A stretch of DNA of 64,000 bases, from positions 434,001-498,000 of the forward strand of contig NZ_CP026652.1 in NCBI RefSeq assembly GCF_002946835.1, written 5' to 3'. A model generated the notes under the pieces. It was not told the origin of the DNA. It was given only the letters and a program-made list of their open reading frames with translations, and searched no databases. This DNA comes from Streptomyces dengpaensis (GTDB taxonomy: Bacteria > Actinomycetota > Actinomycetes > Streptomycetales > Streptomycetaceae). Position numbers and translations under genes: made by a program. Position 1 is the stretch's first letter. Every line of letters begins with the position of its first letter. Of the stretch, positions 1-7,648 are shown one piece after another.

Positions 1-2
1 TC

Positions 3-1670
3 GGCTTCGCTGATCTCGACTTGGACGCGGAGCTCGTGCGGGCGCTGTCCGCACTGGGCTACGAAGAGCCCACCCCGATCCAGCGGGAGGCGATCCCTCC
101 CCTGTTGGAGGGCCATGATCTGCTGGGGCAGGCTGCTACGGGCACCGGGAAGACCGCCGCATTCGCCCTGCCGGTGCTGCAGCGCATTCCCCGGGACCGC
201 AAGGATGGGCTACCAGCCGCCCTGGTACTGGTGCCCACCCGGGAGCTGGCCATCCAGGTGTCGGAGGCCGTCCACCGCTACGGCACCGGCCTGGGCATCC
301 GTGTCCTGCCTGTCTACGGCGGGCAGCCGATCGGGCGGCAGCTGCGCTCCCTGGAACGCGGCGTCGACGTGGTGGTGGCCACCCCGGGGCGGGCACTGGA
401 CCACATCGCGCGCGGGACACTGCGGCTCGACGGTCTGCAAACCGTCGTCCTGGACGAGGCCGACGAAATGCTTGACATGGGCTTCTCCGAGGACATCGAC
501 GCGATCCTGGAGAACGTGCCGGAAGAGCGCCAGACGGTGCTGTTCTCAGCGACGATGCCGGGCCGTATCGACTCCATGGCCCGGCGTCACCTGTCCGATC
601 CGGTCCGTATCCAGATCGAGCGGGAAGCGCCGGCCCCGGGCGAGGCTCCGAAGACAAGGGAATCCGCCTACGTCATACGGCGGGCGCAGAAACCCGCCGC
701 GCTCGGGAGGCTGCTGGACCTGGAGGCACCCGAGGCCGCCATCGTGTTCTGCCGTACGCGCGAGGAGGTGGACCAGCTTTCCGAGACCCTCAACGGGCGC
801 GGCTACCGGGCCGAAGCCCTGCACGGCGGACTGAGCCAGGAACAGCGCGACCGCGTGATGGGCCGGCTGCGCGGCGGCACCGCGGACCTGCTGGTCGCCA
901 CCGACGTCGCCGCCCGCGGCATCGACGTCGAACACCTCACGCATGTGATCAATTACGACGTGCCCTCCGCGCCGGAGTCCTACGTCCACCGGATCGGCCG
1001 GGTCGGGCGCGCGGGACGCGAGGGCGTGGCGATCACACTGGCGGAGCCACGCGAACACCGGCAGCTCAAGGCAATCGAGCGGGCGACCGGACGCAAAATC
1101 CCCGTGGAGATGGTGCCGTCCGTCGCGGATCTGCGGGCCAGGCGCCTGGAGCTGACGCGGGCCGCGCTGCACGAGAGCATCCTGGAGGACGAGGACCTGG
1201 AACGGTTCCGGGTCGTGGTGGAGAACCTCGCCGACGAGTTCGATGTGATGGATGTGGCGCTGGCCGCGGTGAAGCTGGCGCACGAGACGGGTGGCGCCGC
1301 CATCGACGAGGAAGAGATCCCCGAGGTCGCCCCCCTGCACCGAGACAAGGACAGGAGCCGGGAGAGGGGCAGGGGCGGGGAGCGCGGCCCGCGCGGACGC
1401 AAGGGCGGCGGCGGGCCCCAACGGGGCATGACACGCCTGTTCGTCGGCGCCGGCCGCAGCGCCGGCATCCGGCCGCAGGACCTCGTCGGCGCCATCACCG
1501 GCGAATCGCAACTCAACGGCCGGGACATCGGCTCCATCGAGATCGCCGACCGCTTCTCCCTGGTGGAGGTCCCCGAGAACGCGGCAACCGACGTCATCGG
1601 CGCCCTGCGCGGCAGCACCATCAAGGGACGCAAACCCACCGTCCGCCGGGAGCGGGCCCAGACCCGCTGA
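3..1670 (+). CDS. DEAD-box RNA helicase (5' end cut by window edge)
   Basis: An ATP-dependent RNA helicase that remodels RNA or ribosomal precursors in the cytoplasm. The reading frame is open to base 3, so the true start lies before the window; a TTG at 21 is only the first in-window start. Counting from that TTG, the Q-motif region (PTPIQ) is at 18-22, Walker A ATGTGKT at 39-45, DEAD at 145-148 and SAT at 176-178, followed by the second RecA-like lobe with ARGID and HRIGR. An Arg/Gly-rich linker (about 440-465) leads to a C-terminal DbpA/CsdA-type RNA-binding domain. That domain order is typical of actinobacterial DeaD/CsdA proteins. It looks intact and is the most core-genome-like gene here. 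Confidence 0.93.
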   Translation, partial: GFADLDLDAELVRALSALGYEEPTPIQREAIPPLLEGHDLLGQAATGTGKTAAFALPVLQRIPRDRKDGLPAALVLVPTRELAIQVSEAVHRYGTGLGIRVLPVYGGQPIGRQLRSLERGVDVVVATPGRALDHIARGTLRLDGLQTVVLDEADEMLDMGFSEDIDAILENVPEERQTVLFSATMPGRIDSMARRHLSDPVRIQIEREAPAPGEAPKTRESAYVIRRAQKPAALGRLLDLEAPEAAIVFCRTREEVDQLSETLNGRGYRAEALHGGLSQEQRDRVMGRLRGGTADLLVATDVAARGIDVEHLTHVINYDVPSAPESYVHRIGRVGRAGREGVAITLAEPREHRQLKAIERATGRKIPVEMVPSVADLRARRLELTRAALHESILEDEDLERFRVVVENLADEFDVMDVALAAVKLAHETGGAAIDEEEIPEVAPLHRDKDRSRERGRGGERGPRGRKGGGGPQRGMTRLFVGAGRSAGIRPQDLVGAITGESQLNGRDIGSIEIADRFSLVEVPENAATDVIGALRGSTIKGRKPTVRRERAQTR

Positions 1671-1745
1671 CCGACAATGGCCGCCTTGCGGGCGGCGGAC
1701 TGGGCTGTGCCCACCCCACAACCACGACAGGCACGACAACCACGA

Positions 1746-1772
1746 CAGGCCCCGAATGCCTCCCGGGGCCTG
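1746..1772 (+). terminator. Rho-independent-like hairpin after the helicase
   Basis: A perfect 9-bp stem (CAGGCCCCG with CGGGGCCTG) encloses a 9-nt loop, 76 bases after the helicase stop. There is no clear T-run, as is common for terminators in high-GC actinomycetes. Confidence 0.7.
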
Positions 1773-2162
1773 CCGCGTTGAATGCACCTGGCAGGACGCC
1801 AGCCTGACCCATGAGGCCGGACGGCCTGGTAGTACTCCGGGGGCAGATCATGGACTCCACGGCCGAGATACGACCTGCCGCCAGTCGCATCAGGAGCATC
1901 AGCAGGCGAGACGACGCGCCTTCTCTACTGCTTCCAGGCCCGCGTACAGCGCGGGTTCGCCGCCTCTGCAGCGCCGCCTGCCTCCTGTCTCAGCCCTCGG
2001 CTGGCCGCGCCCGGCGGCGGGTCACGTCCGCTGGGGTGCAGGCGGCAGAAGGACGAGGGGACGACGAGCGTCTGTTCCTGAGTGACGGTGTGGCCTAAGG
2101 TCTCCCTCTCCGTACGTTCCGGCCAGGCGAAGATGTAGGCCGACCGAAGGAAGTGATGATGC
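1773..2162. other. Non-coding or decayed stretch
   Basis: No open frame here has recognisable family features or convincing start signals. It separates the helicase terminator from the kinase remnant and probably holds decayed DNA from the deletion that removed most of the kinase gene. Confidence 0.4.
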
Positions 2163-2405
2163 AACACCGCCCGGCACGCCAATGCCACCACCGCGACGGT
2201 CCGGATCGAATACCGGCCCGACACCCTTGCCGTCCAGGTCGACGACGACGGCAAGGCCACCCCCGATGACGCTCCGGCCCCCGGCCTCGGGCTGCTCGGC
2301 ATGCGCGAACGCATCACCGCCCTCGGCGGCCGGCTGCGCGCGCAGCCGCGTACCGAGCACGGCTTCACCGTCCAGGCCAAACTCCCCGTGGAGCGAGGAT
2401 CATGA
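2163..2405 (+). pseudogene. C-terminal scrap of a NarL-type sensor histidine kinase
   Basis: About 80 codons encode the end of a HATPase_c domain. They begin at the N-box-like sequence NTARHANATTATV and include a GLGLLGMRERI G-box, as in NarL/DesK-type kinases that pair with LuxR-class response regulators. The frame is blocked by a TGA at 2157 just upstream, so the sensor, dimerisation and most of the ATP-binding parts are missing. The stop overlaps the start of the regulator fragment (ATGA at 2402-2405), the usual coupling of an intact two-component operon. This is a deletion remnant, not a functional gene. Confidence 0.8.
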
Positions 2406-2659
2406 TCCGTGTCCTGCTGGTCGACGACCAGCCGCTCATCCGCAGCGGCTTCCGCGCACTGCTCGACCTCGAGGACGACATCGAGGTGGTGGCCGAGGCC
2501 GCCGACGGCACGGAGGGCTTGGCGCTCATCAAGGAGCAGCTGCCCGATGTCGCGCTCATCGACATCCAGATGCCGGCCCGCCGCGGTGCTGTGGATGAGC
2601 AAGCCGTCAACGTCGCACCTGCGTGGTGGGCCGACGGGCAGGCTCGAACAGTTCGATGA
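2402..2659 (+). pseudogene. Truncated LuxR-class response regulator (receiver half only)
   Basis: The frame opens as a classic receiver domain: MIRVLLVDDQPLIRSGF, then LPDVALIDIQMP with the phospho-acceptor Asp. Homology stops after about residue 62, and the frame reads through roughly 23 unrelated residues to a stop at 2659. The rest of the receiver and the DNA-binding domain are absent. The breakpoint, near 2585, lies beside the oppositely oriented VOC gene, so the arsenical-type island on the minus strand probably arrived by the event that cut this system. The product cannot bind DNA. Confidence 0.8.
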
Positions 2660-3011
2660 GGTTGCCTGCCGGGTCGGCCAGCAGGATCTGGCGCCCGCCG
2701 GGACCGGAGACGACGTCACTGCGGAAGGAGAGACCGGCGGCGTGCAGCCGGGCGATCTCGGCATCGAGGTCGTCGTAGGTGAGGTGGATGCGATTGCCGC
2801 CCGAGACGGCAGCCTCCTTCGGGGTGGCCCGCGCGCCCGAGCTCGCCGGGCCCGACAGCAGCAGCCGCAGCCGGCCACGGACCACGTCGGCGAAGGCAGG
2901 GACGGCGCTGGAGTGCAGCGTGAACCCGAGGTGGGTGGTGTAGAAGTCGGTGGCGGCCTGCACGTCATCGACGAGGTAGCGGACGCTGACGTATTCGTCG
3001 TGAGTGGTCAT
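2607..3011 (-). CDS. VOC-superfamily (glyoxalase/bleomycin-resistance fold) protein
   Basis: A 134-residue protein with two beta-alpha-beta-beta-beta modules. The first starts VRYLVDDVQAATDFYTTHLGF and the second ends with the typical DPAGNLIELFEP strand. Its ATG overlaps the stop of the upstream ArsR-phosphatase fusion gene (ATGA), so the two are translationally coupled. VOC proteins near ars genes can be ArsI C-As lyases, but those need a conserved cysteine pair and this protein has no cysteine at all. Another small-molecule or resistance role is therefore more likely. The substrate is unknown. Confidence 0.85.
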   Translation of the reverse strand: MTTHDEYVSVRYLVDDVQAATDFYTTHLGFTLHSSAVPAFADVVRGRLRLLLSGPASSGARATPKEAAVSGGNRIHLTYDDLDAEIARLHAAGLSFRSDVVSGPGGRQILLADPAGNLIELFEPARRPTTQVRR

Positions 3012-3805
3012 GGCTCGGACCTCGCAACGGTCTCGGGGGTGTTCAGGACGGGGATCAGATACCTGATACGGGTGTCTATGTCTGCCGCCGCGTGCTGAAA
3101 GGCCGCGTAGTCGGCCTGGCCGGTGTCACCCGCTGCGCCGGGGTCGGCCATGCTCCAGTGGACCCGCCGCGGGCCGAACTCCGGGCAGACCTCACGGGCC
3201 TTGTCGCACAAGGTGATCACGTGGTCGAAGCGGCGGCCGGCCAGGTCGTCCACGTGCTGGGTAGGCCGACCGGAGAGGTCGATGCCGAACGACTCGCGCA
3301 GCACCCGGACAGCATGCGGGTGCACCTGCGGCTTGGGCCTGGTGCCCGCACTGGCCGCCGTCACACGGCCGGCGGTGTGGTGGCGCAGCAGGGCCTCAGC
3401 GATCGGCGAGCGGGCGCTGTTGCCGGTGCATACGAAGAGCACCGCAACACGGCGGGACCGCTCCCCGGCGACCGGACGGCAGGGCGGTGAGACGTCCCGG
3501 CGCAGCGCCGGGTGCAGGGCGGCACCGCTGGCGGCCAGCGCCTCAGCGCAACGCTCCAGGTCCAGGCGGTAGTAGGTGTCCCGGCCATCGAAACTGCTGC
3601 GCCGGGCCGTGACCAGACCGCCGTCGCGCAGCAGCCGTAGGTGATACGAGACCAGGTTCTGCGGCTCCCCGACGCGTTCTACCAGTTCACGGACCCGATA
3701 GTCGCCGTCGGCGAGTTCCGTCAGCAGCCGCCAGCGCAGCGGATGCGCAGCCAGCCGGATGAACTCGGGCGGCGCGACGGCCACGTCCCAGGCACGGGAT
3801 CCCAT
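3008..3805 (-). CDS. ArsR-type regulator fused to a low-molecular-weight phosphatase / arsenate-reductase-like domain
   Basis: A 265-residue fusion. Residues about 10-90 form a winged helix of the ArsR/SmtB family (PEFIRLAAHPLRWRLLTEL, then QNLVSYHLRLLRDGGLV). Residues about 118-255 form a low-molecular-weight tyrosine phosphatase/arsenate reductase with the P-loop CTGNSARS (Cys126, Arg132) and an ADPG loop. The usual ArsR CVC metal site is missing, so the inducer is uncertain. I chose the ATG at 3805 over upstream starts because a perfect CATCAA-N6-TTGATG dyad overlaps the longer versions. The gene is coupled to the VOC gene downstream. A self-regulated arsenate or phosphate-ester response is the likely role. 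Confidence 0.85.
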   Translation of the reverse strand: MGSRAWDVAVAPPEFIRLAAHPLRWRLLTELADGDYRVRELVERVGEPQNLVSYHLRLLRDGGLVTARRSSFDGRDTYYRLDLERCAEALAASGAALHPALRRDVSPPCRPVAGERSRRVAVLFVCTGNSARSPIAEALLRHHTAGRVTAASAGTRPKPQVHPHAVRVLRESFGIDLSGRPTQHVDDLAGRRFDHVITLCDKAREVCPEFGPRRVHWSMADPGAAGDTGQADYAAFQHAAADIDTRIRYLIPVLNTPETVARSEP

Positions 3806-3817
3806 ACGCCGACGATA

Positions 3818-3835
3818 CATCAAGCCAGATTGATG
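3818..3835 (-). promoter_or_regulatory. Probable ArsR-family operator
   Basis: A perfect inverted repeat, CATCAA-GCCAGA-TTGATG, sits 12 bases before the chosen start of the ArsR fusion gene. Hexamers separated by 6 nt fit autoregulation by an ArsR/SmtB-type dimer. Confidence 0.65.
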
Positions 3836-4290
3836 CATCCACACCAAGTGATCAGAGAGGTATGCGCTCGCCGACCAGGAGGCGCCTTAACCGGAGCAGA
3901 AGACCAACGGGACGACCACCTCCGTGCTGCGCGCCCGCCGGCCCGCTGCGACGAGGATCGGACGCGGTCGTACATGCCGCCAGTCGGCTCGATGCGGTGG
4001 ACCCGGTCGACCTTCTCCGACGTCAGTTGGACGTCGTCGGTGGCCCGCAGCTGTACGGCGGTGAGGATCTTCCCGTCCAGCTCCTTCGGGCGCAGGCTCA
4101 GGCTCGGGGCGACGCCGGAACCGGCGCGGACCAGGGCCATGCCCGTGGCGTTCTTGCCCTCGGCCAGCGCGACGAGCGGGAAGACGCCGTCGCCGAGGGT
4201 GACCAGGCTTTCCAAAGGGTCGGCTACCGGGCCTGGCCCTGCTGCAGCGGCGGGGCAGCCCGGCGACCCGGTCCGTCCCCGCCGGATCAC
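3820..4290 (-). other. Unidentified reading frame, possibly a gene remnant
   Basis: About 85 residues in the middle of this frame (from PVADPLESLVTLGDGVFPL to IEPTGGMYDRV) have normal protein-like composition. The N-terminal 20 and C-terminal 50 residues look like random high-GC translation. I do not recognise the family. It abuts the broken IS630 end at about 4298 and overlaps the ArsR promoter, so it is more likely a decayed fragment than a working gene. Confidence 0.25.
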
Positions 4291-4298
4291 AACGCGAC

Positions 4299-4402
4299 AC
4301 CCGCCGCCAGGTCACCACCGACCCGGTGCCCCTGCGGATAATCCGCAAAAGCCGTATGCCCTCATCGTCATCGATCTCACGGACCCGCACACGTTCTGCC
4401 AC
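4299..4402 (-). pseudogene. N-terminal scrap of an IS630-family transposase
   Basis: The first 34 codons read MAERVRVREIDDDEG...RIIRRGTGSVVTWRR, the characteristic start of actinobacterial IS630-type transposases. Homology then ends abruptly near 4299, so the helix-turn-helix and DDE catalytic parts are gone. The 34-bp repeat at 4453-4486, just upstream of this start, may be the element's terminal end. Confidence 0.75.
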
Positions 4403-4419
4403 CCGGACAAACGGGGTAG

Positions 4420-4451
4420 CGCGCCGCCCGCGCCAGCACCCGGGCGGCGCG
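4420..4451. terminator. Strong GC hairpin between the IS630 scrap and the cupin gene
   Basis: An 11-bp perfect stem (CGCGCCGCCCG with CGGGCGGCGCG) surrounds a 10-nt loop. It lies downstream of the minus-strand cupin gene and could end its transcript, or belong to the IS end. Confidence 0.5.
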
Positions 4452-4452
4452 T

Positions 4453-4486
4453 ATCACAACAGGGCGAACGTTGCCTGATGCGGCAC
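4453..4486 (+). repeat. Inverted repeat, copy A (flanks the cupin gene)
   Basis: This 34-bp sequence recurs in reverse complement at 5337-5369 with a single inserted base as the only difference. The core GGGCGAACGTTGCCTGATG is identical in both. The copies bracket the cupin gene, as terminal repeats of a small mobile unit or two ends of related IS elements would. Confidence 0.75.
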
Positions 4487-4609
4487 CAGGAAGCGCGTCG
4501 GCTCTGGCCCCGCCCGGCGAGCCGCACGAAGCCGTCCAACCCTCGTGGTCTGCAAAGCCCGGCACCGGGATCGGTGTTCCGGGCTCCGCACCCATGTCGA
4601 TCTCGCGGG

Positions 4610-5047
4610 TCAGCCTTCGGAGGGACGCGGGGAGCGCAGGTGCGCCCGTTCCTTCAGCTCCTCCTCGTCGACCAACGTGAGCATCGGCTGACCCGGCGCG
4701 CACACCATGGTCACCACGAACTTGGTCGGTGCGTCCGACAGGGCGTTGCCGTCCTGGTAGTGGATCACGTCACCGCCCGGCTCCCAGAACGTCCCACCGG
4801 CCTCGACCACACGCTCCGGCTCACCCTCGAGCTCGAACCGGAGCGCGCCCTCCATCACATAGCCGAACGACGGGCCCGAGTGGCGATGCGGAGGGAGCCC
4901 GGGGTGACCGGGAGGCCAATCGACGAGGATCGTCATTCCCGAACCACCTTCGGGAAAGAAGGGCGGAGTGACTTCCTGCAGCAACTTGACTTCGGGCGGC
5001 AAGGAGACCTCGTGGGCGCTCCCGTGCTCTGGGTTCTTCGCTGACAT
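4610..5047 (-). CDS. Cupin-domain protein
   Basis: A 145-residue single-domain cupin, a small beta-barrel that usually binds a metal. Motif 1 is visible as GLPPHRHSGPSFGYVMEGALRFELEGE, shown here as PPHRHSGP followed by the glycine-rich turn; motif 2 is EAGGTFWEPGGDVIHYQDG. Several such proteins are dioxygenases, isomerases or sensors, so the reaction cannot be named. The ATG at 5047 is chosen because GGAGGTG lies about 8 bases upstream; the longer frame to 5098 has no such signal. The gene stands alone between two 33-34 bp inverted repeats, which suggests it moved as a unit. Confidence 0.85.
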   Translation of the reverse strand: MSAKNPEHGSAHEVSLPPEVKLLQEVTPPFFPEGGSGMTILVDWPPGHPGLPPHRHSGPSFGYVMEGALRFELEGEPERVVEAGGTFWEPGGDVIHYQDGNALSDAPTKFVVTMVCAPGQPMLTLVDEEELKERAHLRSPRPSEG

Positions 5048-5336
5048 GTACCACACCTCCGTAAGCCTGCCCGGAATGTACGATCTTGCGTCGGCCACCG
5101 CATTCCGGACCGGTGTACCGACCCACTCGTTCGGCGGTGACCAAGTTCGCCGGTTCCCGGCTCACACAACTCGCTTCGCGATGAGGACAAGCCACAGCCG
5201 GCATCCGTGACAGGCTGTGTGCCTTCTGCCTCGCCCAGACGGTCTCGAGACCACCCTGCCTCCCCTCGGCGGCCGCCACAATCCGGGAGCCAGCGGCATC
5301 GAGACCGCATCGCACCATGTCATCGGCGGGCATCTC

Positions 5337-5369
5337 GTGCCGCATCAGGCAACGTTCGCCCTTTGTGAT
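5337..5369 (-). repeat. Inverted repeat, copy B (flanks the cupin gene)
   Basis: Reverse-complement partner of 4453-4486, with one base fewer in the CACAA(C)AGGG segment. The two copies enclose about 850 bases carrying only the cupin gene. Confidence 0.75.
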
Positions 5370-5473
5370 TGACGCCGCGCCCCGGTGATCGCTGGGGCGG
5401 CGTCGGGCCGTCAAGCTATGCGGGTGGCAGAGCGAGTACGGGGTTCTGGCGTGGCCGACGGACACGCGGTGGG
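5370..5473. other. Upstream region of the small membrane-protein pair
   Basis: No gene recognised here or in 5048-5336, apart from the cupin promoter side and repeat copy B. No clear promoter elements were identified. Confidence 0.35.
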
Positions 5474-5569
5474 ATGTCCGCGTCAGTGGCCGTGGCCTTT
5501 GTCGTGCTGTTCCTCGTGCTGCACATCACCGGCAGCGGAATGGGACCCGGCATGCACGGCGGCCACTGA
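5474..5569 (+). CDS. 31-residue single-pass membrane peptide
   Basis: A very small gene whose product starts MSASVAVAFVVLFLVLHITG, one hydrophobic helix, and ends in a Gly/Met/His-rich tail (GPGMHGGH). The His/Met-rich tail could bind a metal, but that is inference. Its TGA overlaps by one base the ATG of the next gene (TGATG), so the pair is translationally coupled and the peptide is probably a subunit or partner of the downstream membrane protein. No strong ribosome-binding site is visible for it. Confidence 0.6.
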   Translation: MSASVAVAFVVLFLVLHITGSGMGPGMHGGH

Positions 5570-6135
5570 TGGCCATGCCGCCCGGCATCCGCAAAGCCAC
5601 CCTCACCGCGCACGTCGCGTCGTCCGTCGGCTGGCTCGGGTGGGTCGCCGTCTTCCTGGTACCGGCCGTCGTCGGCCTGAACGGTGACGACCCGCAGCGC
5701 GTCCGCGGCTCCTATCTCGCCATGGAGGTGACCGGCTGGTACGTGATCGTCCCGCTGGCGTTCGCCTCACTGCTGACCGGGTTCGTCCAGTCCCTGGGCA
5801 CCACCTGGGGACTGTTCCGCCACTACTGGCTCCTGGCCAAGCTCGCGCTGACCGCCCTGGCCACATTCCTCCTCCTGCTGCACATGCAGGTGGCCGACCA
5901 GGTGGCGGACGCGGCGGCACGCACGAACCTGACCGGCACCGACCTGGGCGGGATGAGGGGCCAGCTCGTGTTCGACGCCGCAGCCGCCCTGGTCGTACTG
6001 CTTACGACCACGGCACTGTCGGTCTTCAAACCGCGCGGGATCACCCGTTACAGGTGGCGCGTGCAGCACGGACAACGAGCCGAACGTGCTGGTGGCGCCT
6101 CAGCCATGGATACGGCGGCTCCGGTTCAGACCTGA
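5569..6135 (+). CDS. Four-helix integral membrane protein (DUF2269-like)
   Basis: A 188-residue membrane protein with about four transmembrane helices (roughly residues 17-40, 58-78, 90-110 and 138-158). A conserved-looking AHVASSVGWLGWVAVFL opens helix 1 and there are His residues in helices 1 and 3, as in DUF2269-type proteins that resemble heme- or copper-linked membrane domains. The C-terminal tail is Arg-rich and cytosolic by the positive-inside rule. It is coupled to the 31-residue peptide upstream. Function is unknown; a redox or metal-related membrane role is a guess from fold and context. Confidence 0.75.
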   Translation: MAMPPGIRKATLTAHVASSVGWLGWVAVFLVPAVVGLNGDDPQRVRGSYLAMEVTGWYVIVPLAFASLLTGFVQSLGTTWGLFRHYWLLAKLALTALATFLLLLHMQVADQVADAAARTNLTGTDLGGMRGQLVFDAAAALVVLLTTTALSVFKPRGITRYRWRVQHGQRAERAGGASAMDTAAPVQT

Positions 6136-6250
6136 CCGGATTGGCCCCGGCGCTGCGCCGCACCGCCATCCGGCTCAGCGGCGCGGTCGCCGCCGCCACG
6201 GCCACCCGCGCCAGGTCCGTGGCGAGCATCAGCTGAGCAGGTGCTGGTGC

Positions 6251-6273
6251 GCGATGCGCGATGCGCGATGCGC
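6251..6273. repeat. 7-bp tandem repeat
   Basis: The unit GCGATGC is repeated just over three times in a row, in non-coding DNA. It may be a slippage product; no function is evident. Confidence 0.6.
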
Positions 6274-6337
6274 TGCAGCGTGTGCTGCAGGACGTCGCCT
6301 CGGCAGGCTGTCCGTTCCCGGGGAGGGGGCGGCAGCA

Positions 6338-6489
6338 ATGAACGGGCCGGTCGGTCTCCGCACGGCCGTCCTGCTGCTCGCCGGCGCGGGGCGACGTACG
6401 TCGCCTCCCAGCACCCCGCCTTCGGCACCGCCCTCCTGGTCGGAGTTGCCGTCGTCACTCTCCTCCACGTCCTCCTGGGGCGGAGATGA
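6338..6489 (+). pseudogene. Small membrane-protein gene with a one-base frameshift
   Basis: Starting at ATG 6338, with a GGAGGGGG ribosome-binding site, one frame gives MNGPVGLRTAVLLLAGAG. The adjacent frame continues as ATYVASQHPAFGT and a hydrophobic helix ending HVLLGRR before a TGA at 6487-6489. Adding one G in the run near 6392 would join both into a coherent protein of about 50 residues with two short membrane segments. It is either a recent pseudogene or a sequencing error in a G-run. Confidence 0.5.
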
Positions 6490-6890
6490 CCGTGCGACTG
6501 GTAGGGAGGCCGCAGAGAAAACCGACAAGGCCAGCAGGCTCTGTCGATCCCCGTCCGGCAGCGACCGTGCGCACCATGCGGCTCCCTAACGGCAGTGCCT
6601 ACGAGATCGAGAAGGCTGCGGCGCTGGTCCACCGCCAGCGCGTCGCCACGCCGGTGGCACAAGGGGCGCACGATGCTGCGGGCGCCGTCACCGCGTGATC
6701 ACCGCATGCCGGATCCGACCGGCAAGACACCCAGCCGGGCCCGAACGCCGAGGGCGAACATCTTGGGGCCGAAGTCAGCGGGAGCCCGTACACGCCGTCT
6801 CTGGGCTCGATGGTGGTTCATTATCCGCCGGGCCGGGCGAGCAGGAACCCGGACTGCTGTCGCGCGGCCCCCGCTCAATGACGCACCTGC
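6490..6890. other. Non-coding stretch
   Basis: Several open frames exist on both strands, but none has a family motif, ribosome-binding site or coherent composition. I see nothing certain in it. Confidence 0.4.
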
Positions 6891-7520
6891 TCATGCGCGC
6901 TGGAATGGATCGACTATGGCTTCAGCCGGTGGAAGGGGCTCTCTGGGGGTGAGGGTCAGTGCCTCCATCACGAATTCTAGGTAGCGGTTCCATCCTTCGC
7001 TTTGCTGGCTGAACGTGGGCAGTACGCTCAGGAGCATCAGAAGGAGCCGCAACGTATCGTTCTCTGGATCAAGATCCCGTCGCAGGAAACCCTGCTCCTG
7101 GCCGCGCTGGATCAATCGGCTTGCCGGGCCGAGAAACGACTGTGCTATTTCCAGTGTCATCCCTGCTGGAAAAGCGACCCGCTCATGAGCAGCCGTCCTC
7201 ATAGCCGCCTCAAAAGCAATGCGCAGCCCTGTGCGCGGGTCTGCTTCGGCCTCCGCCCCTGTCAGAGCCGGAGCGATATCCGTCTCGAAAATATCCCAGA
7301 CGACGCTTCGCACCAGGTCATCCCGAGTCGGGAATCGGCGATAAAGAGTGGCGATTCCGAGACCTGCTGCTCTGGCGATATCGTCTGCGGAAGCGTGCGG
7401 GTTCTCCCTGAGTACCGCGCGACCGGCATCAAGAATGCGCCGAGCGTTCCGGGATGCGTCACGGCGCAGCGTCGGCCGCTTTACCCCAGGGATATTTGAC
7501 GAATCACTTAGCCCAGACAT
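6891..7520 (-). CDS. TetR-family transcriptional regulator
   Basis: A 209-residue regulator. The N-terminal helix-turn-helix runs from about residue 15 to 62 (RRILDAGRAVLRENP..., SADDIARAAGLGIATLYRRFPTRDDLVRSV), the standard TetR_N pattern; the rest is a helical ligand-binding and dimerisation domain. The ATG at 7520 (MSGLSDSS) fits the family length better than the frame opening at 7547. It follows the homogentisate dioxygenase gene in the same direction with a 128-base gap, so it is a good candidate for the repressor acting on the twin dyads at 9145-9203. Its ligand is unknown. Confidence 0.88.
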   Translation of the reverse strand: MSGLSDSSNIPGVKRPTLRRDASRNARRILDAGRAVLRENPHASADDIARAAGLGIATLYRRFPTRDDLVRSVVWDIFETDIAPALTGAEAEADPRTGLRIAFEAAMRTAAHERVAFPAGMTLEIAQSFLGPASRLIQRGQEQGFLRRDLDPENDTLRLLLMLLSVLPTFSQQSEGWNRYLEFVMEALTLTPREPLPPAEAIVDPFQRA

Positions 7521-7648
7521 GACTGACAGATTAGCAGAGTGCCACACCGAAGCCGCGGCCTCGACGCCGCCGTTCCCCTGTCCGGGAATGGGGCAGGGAG
7601 GAACTGTGCGCCGGGCCGCCGCTTGAGGAACCGTGCTGGCTCAGGGTG

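Noticed and set aside
546..1787. A 413-codon minus-strand frame over the helicase
   Set aside because: No family motif and it reads through the terminator hairpin; the helicase on the plus strand is unambiguous.
2607..3011. VOC protein as an ArsI C-As lyase
   Set aside because: ArsI needs a conserved Cys pair; this protein has no Cys.
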